From Abditibacteriales bacterium (lineage in GTDB: Bacteria; Armatimonadota; Abditibacteriia; Abditibacteriales; JANWYM01): DNA of 7,860 bases. Position 1 is the first letter of the stretch. Each line of letters begins with the position of its first letter. Location of the stretch: assembly GCA_025055355.1 (NCBI GenBank), contig JANWYM010000172.1, forward strand, positions 1-7,860. Direction: 5' to 3'. The translations under genes were made by a program, and so were the position numbers. The notes under the pieces are model-generated. The model saw nothing but the letters and a program-made list of their open reading frames with translations. It was not told where the DNA came from and ran no database searches. Below are positions 1 through 6,903 of the stretch, in pieces.

Positions 1-1916
1 TGCAGCGAGATGTCCACGGCTGCCACCACACCTCGCAGGGGATTGTCGTCTCCGCGCGACCGCAGCTTTCGCCCGACGCGGCGCAGATAAACGAAGATGT
101 CATTTATTTCGCGTTTGATCTCCAGCAAATCCGCGCGGAACTTTTGGGTCTCCTCTGCGGTCTTGGGTATGTATTCGACGCCGCTGAGGCGCATAGTCTC
201 TCTGGCATACCATCGTGCATCTCTGTCGCCTCCGTGCTCATCACCCGCACGCTCGTCGAGGTGATAAATCTTGGTAATCTGATTCTGGAGGAAGTTTAGG
301 CGGCGGAGGCGGTAACTCAGGTCGAAGTCCACCAGGAACTGGTTCTGTGTGGGGCGCTGGCCGTCGCTGCGATAAATGACGTAATGCTTGTTTCGCCACG
401 CACGCACCAGATAGCGGATAGCTAAGAACTCTTGCGAGTCTTCGTTAAAACCTGCTACGCGCGTGATGAGAGCGGCTAATTCGTCGGTCACGGCGCCAAC
501 CTTCAATCGGTGATAGATACCGTAGAATACCCCCTTGCTCTGAATCATCGCGGTCAGGTCCTGTCGAGCCCAGTCCTCCCTTAGTAAGGGTTGGGGTCTG
601 CCCTGCTGGTAATAGAGTTCAACGTCCCGCTCGAAGCCGCGAATCACGCGGCTCACCCGCTCAATGAGTTGGTTGTGCTCCATTATGCGCTGGATGTCCT
701 CGCGGATAGTCTCGTGACGCGGTAGGACGAGTAACGCCGCCATGACGTTCTCAATCGCGTCGGGTTTGTCGAGGGACACGGACTCCCTCTCGGGGTGGGC
801 GGGCGCAGGTTCGATGTAAATCAATCGTCGGTCCACCGGTAGGTCGGCACGGCGGCGGAGCAGCGTCGCGATAGCGTGACTGAACGGCGCGTTGTCGAGG
901 TAGCCGCCGTCGCCAAAGGCACGGCGGGGAAAGTCGCTGTCAGACAGCTTCCCGTTAGGCGAAGGTCGCAGGTAGTCCCGAAAGAAAACCCGCCAGCGCG
1001 GGTCGGTGGACTTGGAGGACGGATCGTCTCTGTAGTGTGGGACGGTCTGCAGTATCTCGTCCATGTCGCAGAGCCGCATCGGTTCGAAGGCGAAGGGGAA
1101 GGCGGAGGTGCTGCGCGCAGCAAACGCTAAGAACGGGTTATTATTGGCGTGGAAGTCGTTGCGGTCGTCGCCGCTGGCGAACTCGGTGGCATAGACGAAA
1201 TGAAACACATGCCGGTGCCGCTTCTCGTAGACGACGCGGTCGGACAACCGAATGGGCAGCACCAGGCCGCTGATGTCCGTCGCTGTGACGTATAAATCCA
1301 GTTGATCCACGTAAGGCGACCGGCACTCGTCACGGCTGCGGTTCGGGCTGTCCATGCCGTCAAGGGCGTCGAGCAACTTGCGATACATCCGCTGGCTGTT
1401 AAGCAGCGATTCGGGCGGGTCCTGGGGAGGAAGCTCCAGTCCCTTCACCGATCCCTTATCGTTGATAAGCAGCGCGATGTCAGCCTCGTTGATCCACAAC
1501 TGTTTCAGTTGTTCTATCTGTTGGTCGTTCGCCAACGCCTTGGCCAGGAAGATGGCATTGATGCCGCCCGCCGACGTGCCTGATAAGATGTCCACCACGA
1601 AGCGCGTTCGGATGGGCTCATTGTCTTTGATGTCCGCGAGACGCCTGGTGGGGTCCGCGACGAGATGACTGAGTTTGCGATAGGCGCGGGCGGAGCCTGA
1701 CAGTTCGCTGTCGGCAAACTTCGCGAGTCGAGGTCCTTCGCCCGTGGGCTTTTCGGGAGCCGTGGCACGCACCCACTGATAAAGTTCCTGCGCGATGCCG
1801 TTAATGTAGATTGCCAGTGACACGCCGCCATACATCACCACCGCAAACCGCACTTCTCGACTGGCGAGAAACTCCGGTCGAGCCAATGAGAGGGTGGATT
1901 GAGGTATGTCTGCCAT
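1..1916 (-). CDS. Patatin-like phospholipase-family protein (patatin-related protein, TIGR03607-like), 3' end outside window
   Basis: The frame is open from ATG at 1914-1916 to the left edge (638 codons, no stop; I checked every codon), so the C-terminus is missing. Seen: an N-terminal glycine-containing motif YGGVSLAIYINGIAQEL at residues 29-45, the nucleophile elbow GTSAGG with Ser115, and DGGYLDN with Asp336, giving the Ser/Asp dyad of patatin lipid acyl hydrolases. The stretch between, including LDLYVTATD and FAFEP, fits the bacterial patatin-related family with a long C-terminal extension (often DUF3376). Family knowledge: these are predicted serine lipid acyl hydrolases acting on phospholipids or related esters; the physiological substrate is usually unknown. 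I see no signal peptide, so a cytoplasmic or membrane-surface location is inferred. The start is supported by GGAAGGAGA seven bases upstream and by a promoter at 2011-2039. No defence-type partner gene is visible, so a role in lipid turnover is only a default guess. Confidence 0.93.
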   Translation of the reverse strand, partial: MADIPQSTLSLARPEFLASREVRFAVVMYGGVSLAIYINGIAQELYQWVRATAPEKPTGEGPRLAKFADSELSGSARAYRKLSHLVADPTRRLADIKDNEPIRTRFVVDILSGTSAGGINAIFLAKALANDQQIEQLKQLWINEADIALLINDKGSVKGLELPPQDPPESLLNSQRMYRKLLDALDGMDSPNRSRDECRSPYVDQLDLYVTATDISGLVLPIRLSDRVVYEKRHRHVFHFVYATEFASGDDRNDFHANNNPFLAFAARSTSAFPFAFEPMRLCDMDEILQTVPHYRDDPSSKSTDPRWRVFFRDYLRPSPNGKLSDSDFPRRAFGDGGYLDNAPFSHAIATLLRRRADLPVDRRLIYIEPAPAHPERESVSLDKPDAIENVMAALLVLPRHETIREDIQRIMEHNQLIERVSRVIRGFERDVELYYQQGRPQPLLREDWARQDLTAMIQSKGVFYGIYHRLKVGAVTDELAALITRVAGFNEDSQEFLAIRYLVRAWRNKHYVIYRSDGQRPTQNQFLVDFDLSYRLRRLNFLQNQITKIYHLDERAGDEHGGDRDARWYARETMRLSGVEYIPKTAEETQKFRADLLEIKREINDIFVYLRRVGRKLRSRGDDNPLRGVVAAVDISL

Positions 1917-1922
1917 AGCGTT

Positions 1923-1931
1923 TCTCCTTCC
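1923..1931 (-). promoter_or_regulatory. Ribosome binding site of the patatin-like gene
   Basis: On the minus strand the sequence reads GGAAGGAGA, and its AGGAG core lies seven bases before ATG 1916. This is a strong Shine-Dalgarno match and fixes the start of the patatin-like gene. Confidence 0.75.
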
Positions 1932-1949
1932 ATGTGATAGCGTTGGATG

Positions 1950-1965
1950 CGTGCTGTGCAGCACG
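1950..1965. promoter_or_regulatory. Dyad CGTGCTG-tg-CAGCACG in the patatin leader, possible operator
   Basis: Two perfect 7-base arms flank a 2-base centre. The loop is too short for a stable full RNA hairpin, so a protein-binding DNA dyad is more plausible. It lies about 40-55 bases downstream of the inferred transcription start of the patatin-like gene. A related dyad, CGTGC-gca-GCACG, occurs at 2105-2117 upstream of the promoter, and a single GCACG half-site at 2004-2008 sits at the inferred start. The function is inferred only. Confidence 0.25.
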
Positions 1966-2010
1966 GACAACCAGTCATCGCGACGCGCTACTGGTTCTTT
2001 CATGCACGTC

Positions 2011-2039
2011 ATCTTAACATCTTTTGAGTGCTCTGGCAA
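2011..2039 (-). promoter_or_regulatory. Putative sigma70-type promoter of the patatin-like gene
   Basis: On the minus strand there is TTGCCA (2039-2034; five of six matches to TTGACA), a 17-base spacer, then TAAGAT (2016-2011; four of six matches to TATAAT). A TGT before the -10 makes it an extended -10 (TGn). The inferred transcription start is near 2004, leaving a leader of about 88 bases before ATG 1916. Its position in the only long gap upstream of the gene supports the call; it is a pattern match, not proof. Confidence 0.5.
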
Positions 2040-2260
2040 CTCTCCAGGTTGCTTTTGCGTCAGTCCCATTTAACGATAGTATGCGCCCGGGGGGCTTCCA
2101 GCGGCGTGCGCAGCACGGCGGTGAGGGGGTCTTCCTTCGCTTGGTGCTGCTAATAGGGGGCAACCCACGCGGGGAGTCCTAAGGTATGCGTAAGGAGATG
2201 ACGAGGCGTGACGATGCGCAGGGGCGAATCAGAAGAAAGGGAAAAGAAACGAGATAAGGG

Positions 2261-2523
2261 CTACGGCAAAGACAACTTCCGCTGCGCCAGCCAAAGTATC
2301 ACAGCGGCACAGGCGAGTAGCCTGGTCAGGGACGCCAAATCGAAGAAGGTGTCTGGGGCGGCAGACAGGCGGTTGGGCAGGCGCAAGTAGCCCGCGTGCC
2401 TCTCCAGGGCGACGTCGCTGCCGTCACCCCGCCCCAGAGACGCGCACGTATCAAATTGCCGCGCCAACCCTCGTCCAGCTGACGGGGGAGGTAGGACGTG
2501 AACGATTCCGCTCGCGGCTTCAT
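2261..2523 (-). pseudogene. Small C-terminally membrane-anchored protein, apparently frameshifted
   Basis: An ATG at 2521-2523 overlaps the nuclease stop codon as TGATG, the arrangement of translationally coupled genes. The first 32 codons look like protein (MKPRAESFTSYLPRQLDEGW...) with G or C in about three quarters of third positions. Beyond the GGGGCGGGG tract (2435-2427) this frame turns into Cys/Pro/Trp/Thr-rich sequence and stops. The frame reached by a -1 shift becomes protein-like there, with about 80% G/C third positions, and ends in a hydrophobic segment (TRLLACAAVILWLAQ) before the stop at 2261-2263. Joined, they give 87 residues with a C-terminal transmembrane helix at about 67-84. 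I do not recognise the family. It could be a decayed gene, a missing G in the assembly, or a programmed frameshift; chance is not excluded. Confidence 0.38.
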
Positions 2524-3032
2524 CAATCGTCCTTATCAATGGCGCTGAGGTCCACGCCCTCAATCAACTTCTCAAACTGTTCAATTTCCTGGGGTGACGC
2601 CTTGCCTGGGAGGAGGTCGCTCTCCAACTGACCTTCCTCCAGCGTGATACCCATTTCCATCGCGACCTTCTCTGAGACGAAAATGGCAGCATTGGCGCGC
2701 AGGGCAAGGGCAATGGCGTCGCTGGGGCGCGCGTCCACTTCCTGAATCGAGTCCTCTACCTGCAGGGTCAGAGTGGCATAGTAAATCGAATCCCGACAGT
2801 CGTTGACGGTAACCTTCCGTAACTTGACCCCTAACTCTTTAAGAATGTTGTTCATCAAATCGTGCGTCATCGGACGCAAGGGCTGTCGGCTCTCCAACTC
2901 CATCTGAATGGAATGTGCTTCCGCCTGTCCAATCCAGATGGGGATGAACAAGCGCTTCCGCAGGTCCCGCAAAAGAACGAGCGGGCGCTGGTTCTGGTCG
3001 AGACCGATTCCTTCCACTACCATCTCAATCAT
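2523..3032 (-). CDS. Bifunctional nuclease family protein (BFN, DUF151)
   Basis: This is a complete 169-residue protein of the DUF151 / bifunctional nuclease family (PF02577). The family hallmarks appear in order: PIWIGQAEAHSI at 31-42, RPMTHDLMNNILKELG at 53-68, a central IYYATLTL strand at 83-90 and ARPSDAIALALR at 101-112. The acidic tail of about 30 residues takes the place of the UVR domain found in longer relatives. Family knowledge: plant members have DNase and RNase activity and a bacterial member has a solved fold, but the role in bacteria is poorly known. The start is supported by GAGGTGA (3042-3036), seven bases from ATG counted from GAGG, and by a promoter at 3137-3166. The stop overlaps the ATG of a small downstream frame, suggesting a two-gene unit. 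The family call is secure; the cellular role is not. Confidence 0.94.
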   Translation of the reverse strand: MIEMVVEGIGLDQNQRPLVLLRDLRKRLFIPIWIGQAEAHSIQMELESRQPLRPMTHDLMNNILKELGVKLRKVTVNDCRDSIYYATLTLQVEDSIQEVDARPSDAIALALRANAAIFVSEKVAMEMGITLEEGQLESDLLPGKASPQEIEQFEKLIEGVDLSAIDKDD

Positions 3033-3061
3033 CGTATCACCTCTGCCTCAATCAGTGTGCG

Positions 3062-3113
3062 GTAGCTGTCCCTGCTACAGTTGCGAGTGCGTAAGGGAGA
3101 AGGTGAATTCTCC
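3062..3113 (-). other. Two short inverted repeats in the nuclease leader
   Basis: Between the inferred promoter and the ribosome binding site, the leader RNA could form GGAGAA-loop-TTCTCC (3113-3096, 6-base loop) and GTAGC-loop-GCTAC (3078-3062, 7-base loop). Both are perfect but short. They could affect mRNA stability or translation; there is no sign of a known riboswitch. Confidence 0.25.
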
Positions 3114-3136
3114 GCTTGCCACGTTTCCTATCTGCG

Positions 3137-3166
3137 ATTTTACCACAAGCATGAGGGGTCGCGCAA
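3137..3166 (-). promoter_or_regulatory. Putative extended -10 promoter of the nuclease gene
   Basis: On the minus strand TAAAAT (3142-3137; five of six matches to TATAAT) is preceded by TGG, which gives an extended -10 (TGn). A weak -35, TTGCGC (3166-3161), lies 18 bases upstream. The inferred leader to ATG 3032 is about 100 bases. This makes the nuclease gene independent of the glycosidase unit upstream. Confidence 0.45.
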
Positions 3167-3185
3167 TGGGGTTTATCAAAAGTTA

Positions 3186-3244
3186 GGCAGCTGTTGACAG
3201 CGTCTGCCCTCCTCCCTCGACCCCTCCCACGAGGAGAGGGGGCA
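3186..3244 (-). terminator. Inverted repeats after the glycosidase gene, probable terminator or REP-like element
   Basis: Starting 38 bases past the glycosidase stop, an imperfect 40-base inverted repeat (3244-3205) has outer arms TGCCC/GGGCA and inner arms CCTCG/CGAGG around a 10-base loop. Its C/T-rich and G/A-rich composition resembles dispersed intergenic REP-like repeats. Overlapping it at 3208-3186, GGCAG-acg-CTG-TCAA-CAG-CTGCC forms a second hairpin, followed on the minus strand by TAACTTTTGAT. The U-tract is poor, so this is a weak intrinsic terminator at best. The two hairpins share bases and cannot both form fully. Confidence 0.35.
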
Positions 3245-3282
3245 AGGAATGATGGCAACCGCGTAACTCTGGATGGGTTGAT

Positions 3283-6200
3283 TCACTGACGGAGCTTCAG
3301 CCCAACTCTTTTGCCCTCTCTCATCAATCTCACGAACTCGTCCGCGTGCTTCTGCCACAGCGCCCACGCGCCGCGCGCGTCGGCGAAGCGGTCAATCTCC
3401 ATCCATACCTCAGGGGCGGGCGTCGGTGGTATGTTGGCGAACGTCTGCGCGTAGCGGCGCACAACGTCGCACGCTGGGCGCGGCGTGCCGTCGGGATTGA
3501 TGAGGCCGTAATCGCTTTTCTCGTCCACCCGATAGCCGCCGGGAAACCACCATCCCATCGCGCCGTCCGCGTCGCTTATCTCCATTAGGCGGTAGATGTT
3601 CTCGTAATGTTGAGCCTGCTGTTGGAGGACGTCCTGCGTGTTGCGTGCAGCGTCGTCCGTGACGCCCGTGATGCCCGGAAGCGGGTAGCCGACGTTGAAA
3701 CCGAACTCCGCCCAGAACACTGGCTTGCCGCCAGAGACCGCGCGGGCGTAGGCGGTGATGAACGCCCCGCGCTCGATGCTCTCCCACGCCCCGCTTAAGT
3801 TCCAGCCCTCGGGCGAGACGAAGTCCAGATGCTCCACGCCGCTCGCGTGGTCGAACGGCATGGCGGGCGAGTTGATGAACGGTCCGCCGCCCCAACCCGT
3901 GCGCACGCCGATCAGGTGATTCGGGTCGAGCGACTTGATGTGCTGGCGCACCTTCGCGTAACCGTCGCGCAGATGGTCGTCCTGAAAGCGGCGGTAGTCC
4001 GCGACCATCTTCCGCCATGCGCCGTCGCTCGTCACTTGCTCATCGGTCGGTCCCGTTACCTCGCCTTTTTCGTTGCGAGGGGCTTTGAAGTTCCATGCCT
4101 CTTCTGCTCTTTCGATGCTCCCATACCGTTTCGTGAGCCACGCCCGCCACACGGCATCGTAGTTTTTGCGTTGTTCGTAACGTCCCCACGTCGGCTCCCA
4201 CGCGACATCGTAGGCGAACATCGCCGGCTGGTTCGCCAGGTCAGCGGCTTCAATCAATCGCTTCACGAGGTCGGGGTCGAAGTGCAGCGGGTGCGCGCCG
4301 GGGAGGAAGACGTTGACCTTGATGCGCTTCTGGTGACATCGCCGCAGAAAGTCGCGCAGCGGCAGGGCTTGTTCCACTGAGTTATACTGGATGCTCACGC
4401 AGTTCATGCCCAATGACTTCACTATGTTCAAGTCCTGCTCCACTACATGAGGGTCGTAGTATCGGGGGTCGAGCCAATGCACCCAGTAATCGCCCGGCTC
4501 CAGCCCAATCGCATAACGAGGCCAGAAGTTGACGCCCATCGCGAACCAGCGTTCGCCGTTGAGGACAAAATGTCCGTCGCGCACGGTCACGCGGTCCGCG
4601 GCGGTCACGCGCGGAGGGGAAATGATATGGAGGGAGTGGGAGAGGCTGTATGGAGGGTCACCCAAGCGGGTGCGCGGATGCCGTAAGTCCGCCCAGATGG
4701 AGTAGGTCCCCTCCGCCAGCGACTCAACGGTCCACTGGGCGCTCGCCCTCGTGCGCGGGGGAAGGCGCAAGGTTCTGCTCAACGTGCGCAATGGCTGTGC
4801 CGCTCCTTGCCGGGTGATGCGCAGTTGCACCTCGACCTCCTGTTCAAACGGGCTGAAGTTGGCGACCCGCGCGCTCAGGGGAATGTTCTCGCCGGTGTAA
4901 GCCGTGAATCGGTCCGCGCCCGCTTCACAAAGCCATATCCCTTCACCGAACCACTCCCGCAACGCATCACCGAGAACGGCGATTAGTCGTCCTTTGTTGC
5001 GCGCCCAGAAGTCCTCGTCCGTCGTCCCTACGCAGAGCCATCCTGCGCCCGCATACGGAAGCCCATGATGCAGCACCAGCCATATCAGTTCCCCTTTGCC
5101 GCCTCGCTCCGTTTCCGCCGAGAACCCCAAGCGCACCAATCGGTAGGGACGACGCCCATCTCCTCCCGCTCCGTCATGGCGCGGGACCGGCGCCCATCCC
5201 TCGCGGGGTGTGCCCATCAAGGTTGCAGCGGCACCCGATAAAGCGTGCCGCGCCCAAACTTTGGTGACGCCACGCAGCGGATACAATTTGTAACCCGGAC
5301 TCAAACCCTCCAACCTCGGCGGCTCAAACGTCGTATCCACCGCGCCAAACGGGTCGGGGGCGGTGGACATGTCAGCGATCCAAACGGTATGGTCGCCGCC
5401 GGTCGCCTGATGAGAAAAGGCGAAGCCGAGAGACAACTTCGCGGCGTTCTGCAGCTGAAAGCGGTCGCCCGCCCCGCCGCGCTTGCCGTGCGCGGGGTTG
5501 TCCTGCCAGTAAGTGAAATCCTGCGGGGTGAGGACGTAATAACGCCACTCGCTCGTTATCGGCACCGTCGCAATCCAGCGCGAACCGTCTCGCTCCTGCC
5601 ATTCGACAGAAAGAACATCGCTCCGCCGCTGCCCCTTCGCCCAGAAGCAGGTCAGCGTGTTGCCTTGCGCGTAGGGCGATGTGGTGAACGTTCGGGAGAA
5701 GTTATCCCAGCCGCTCAGGCTGCGAACGTCCACGCGCAGCGCCTTGCCCTTGTCGGTTTGTTCGACGCTCAGTTTGCTGGGTGCAGACAGATTGTTAGAC
5801 GCCCGCTGCCAGCGCGTGAGGTCTTCGGACGCCACATCGAAAAGTGGGGGCGGCGCGTCCCTGCCCGTCTGATGTTGCGCCGCGACCTCACGGCGTCGGG
5901 CGGCGAGTGCGTTTGCTGTGAGCCAACTGTTTTTCACTCGAAACAGCGGCTCTCCGAACAACGGCACGCCGACGCAAATCAGTTTCCCGCCGCGCCGCAG
6001 GAAGTCCAGCAGCGGCTCCTTGGCGGCAACGGGCAGGCGTCTCGCGTCGGGCAGCGCGAGAACGCCCGCGCCTGTCTGCTGCCACCACTGCTCCTGCGTC
6101 AGGTCCGTGAGCGATGCGGAGGCGACTTCCAAGCCGCTTTGCATCAGAGCATCGTTCAAGATGTCGGCAATCGCTGCTTCGCCCATCGCGGCGTCGCGCA

Positions 6201-6888
6201 CGAGAGCAACTTTTTTGAAGTTGATTGTTTGCTGCGCCTCCTTCGGCGCGTGCTGCACCGCGCCCTCAAATCTCGCTGCCATGTCCTGCACGTTGACTGC
6301 CAGCCAACCCGACCGGACAGCGGGCGCGGCGTCGAAGGCGTAAGCGAAGCGCGAGAGACGCTCGCCCTGCGCGTCCAGCACTTCGCCGGTGATGTCCTTT
6401 CGCGTGACGGTCAGGCGCAGGCGGGAAGGGGTGCCGAATTTCCAGTTCAGGTCGCGCCCTTCGCTGGCAGTGACGCGCAACGCGGTTGTGCCTTCGTTCT
6501 GCGCCTGCCAGACGCCGTGGTGGTTCTCCAGCAGTTCCGCGTAACGTTCGCCGTTCGGACCTTCCACCAGCGACAGGCGCCAGAAGTTCGTCGCGTCCTG
6601 AAACAGACATAATCCGCCCGCCGACCAACTCTGCCCAGAGACGCGACGCTGTGGAGTGACAGTCACCTCAAGTGTCTGCTCGCGGGCGTAGCGGCTCGCG
6701 CCCATTATCGCAAACCCATGTCCTGTGCTTTCACCCTCCAGTTGATTCCCGCGCTCCTGCCACTTTCCGCTCAGGAACGTCCACGTCTGTTTTTCAGACG
6801 GAGTCGGAGGGGGTGAATTGGTGATAGAAAACGCGCAATAGATTGCACTCCCGCAAATGCACAGCAGGAAGTATGGCATCTTCGTCAT
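3283..6888 (-). CDS. Secreted multidomain glycoside hydrolase, clan GH-A (GH5/GH2/GH42-like) C-terminal catalytic domain
   Basis: I chose ATG 6888 (1201 residues) because GAGGTGG lies eight bases upstream; an in-frame ATG at 6918 would add ten residues and lacks this signal. Residues 4-21 form a hydrophobic signal peptide with no good lipobox. Domains, approximate: beta-sandwich resembling LamG/DUF1080 modules, 35-210; amidotransferase/flavodoxin-like alpha/beta domain ending LLDFLRRGGKLICVGVP, 225-310; galactose-binding-like carbohydrate module, 350-510; a region I cannot assign, 520-650; Ig-like domain, 655-755; GH-A barrel from 758. The barrel opens with FVLNGERWFAMGVNFWP and carries the likely acid/base Glu898 in AYDVAWEP and the nucleophile Glu1061 in PVFWAEFG. 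A WLTKRYGSIERAEEAW segment recalls GH42. The role inferred is cleavage of a polysaccharide or oligosaccharide outside the cytoplasm; the substrate cannot be read. It forms a coupled unit with the upstream methyltransferase-like gene. Confidence 0.88.
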   Translation of the reverse strand: MTKMPYFLLCICGSAIYCAFSITNSPPPTPSEKQTWTFLSGKWQERGNQLEGESTGHGFAIMGASRYAREQTLEVTVTPQRRVSGQSWSAGGLCLFQDATNFWRLSLVEGPNGERYAELLENHHGVWQAQNEGTTALRVTASEGRDLNWKFGTPSRLRLTVTRKDITGEVLDAQGERLSRFAYAFDAAPAVRSGWLAVNVQDMAARFEGAVQHAPKEAQQTINFKKVALVRDAAMGEAAIADILNDALMQSGLEVASASLTDLTQEQWWQQTGAGVLALPDARRLPVAAKEPLLDFLRRGGKLICVGVPLFGEPLFRVKNSWLTANALAARRREVAAQHQTGRDAPPPLFDVASEDLTRWQRASNNLSAPSKLSVEQTDKGKALRVDVRSLSGWDNFSRTFTTSPYAQGNTLTCFWAKGQRRSDVLSVEWQERDGSRWIATVPITSEWRYYVLTPQDFTYWQDNPAHGKRGGAGDRFQLQNAAKLSLGFAFSHQATGGDHTVWIADMSTAPDPFGAVDTTFEPPRLEGLSPGYKLYPLRGVTKVWARHALSGAAATLMGTPREGWAPVPRHDGAGGDGRRPYRLVRLGFSAETERGGKGELIWLVLHHGLPYAGAGWLCVGTTDEDFWARNKGRLIAVLGDALREWFGEGIWLCEAGADRFTAYTGENIPLSARVANFSPFEQEVEVQLRITRQGAAQPLRTLSRTLRLPPRTRASAQWTVESLAEGTYSIWADLRHPRTRLGDPPYSLSHSLHIISPPRVTAADRVTVRDGHFVLNGERWFAMGVNFWPRYAIGLEPGDYWVHWLDPRYYDPHVVEQDLNIVKSLGMNCVSIQYNSVEQALPLRDFLRRCHQKRIKVNVFLPGAHPLHFDPDLVKRLIEAADLANQPAMFAYDVAWEPTWGRYEQRKNYDAVWRAWLTKRYGSIERAEEAWNFKAPRNEKGEVTGPTDEQVTSDGAWRKMVADYRRFQDDHLRDGYAKVRQHIKSLDPNHLIGVRTGWGGGPFINSPAMPFDHASGVEHLDFVSPEGWNLSGAWESIERGAFITAYARAVSGGKPVFWAEFGFNVGYPLPGITGVTDDAARNTQDVLQQQAQHYENIYRLMEISDADGAMGWWFPGGYRVDEKSDYGLINPDGTPRPACDVVRRYAQTFANIPPTPAPEVWMEIDRFADARGAWALWQKHADEFVRLMREGKRVGLKLRQ

Positions 6889-6896
6889 CAGAGTTA

Positions 6897-6903
6897 CCAC
6901 CTC
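6897..6903 (-). promoter_or_regulatory. Ribosome binding site of the glycosidase, overlapping the upstream stop codon
   Basis: The minus strand reads GAGGTGG, eight bases before ATG 6888, and its first bases lie inside the TGA stop (6904-6902) of the preceding gene. It decides the glycosidase start in favour of 6888 over 6918 and indicates translational coupling of the two genes. Confidence 0.65.

Larger units (their letters stand above)
1917..2260. other. Intergenic region between the patatin-like gene and the small gene after the nuclease
   Basis: This stretch of about 340 bases holds the patatin promoter, its ribosome binding site and the CGTGC/GCACG dyads described separately. A further inverted repeat, GCAGCAC (2110-2116) and GTGCTGC (2144-2150), is separated by 27 bases. 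The part at 2220-2260 is purine-rich on the plus strand (pyrimidine-rich on the minus strand), just past the end of the small minus-strand frame. I see no clear intrinsic terminator and no convincing gene; a 60-codon plus-strand frame from GTG 2208 is considered and rejected. Confidence 0.6.

Noticed and set aside
821..1831. Several 60-105-codon frames on either strand in the left third of the window
   Set aside because: All are out-of-frame or antisense to the continuous 638-codon patatin-like frame, whose motifs occur in order at the expected spacing.
1..1916. Patatin-like protein as an anti-phage effector (CBASS CapV type)
   Set aside because: No cyclic-nucleotide synthase, ubiquitin-like or other defence partner is visible, and the motifs fit the longer patatin-related family. 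The region left of the window was not seen.
2208..2390. A 60-codon plus-strand frame from GTG with AAGGAG ten bases upstream
   Set aside because: It is a Lys/Arg-rich product with no recognisable motif. It overlaps the better-supported minus-strand small gene, whose third-position bias and membrane helix are more convincing. The upstream AAGGAG keeps it from being fully excluded.
5245..6612. A 455-codon open frame on the plus strand, antisense to the glycosidase
   Set aside because: It lies wholly inside a well-supported gene. Its product is Arg/Gly/Val-rich with no recognisable motif, as expected for an antisense shadow in high-G+C coding DNA.
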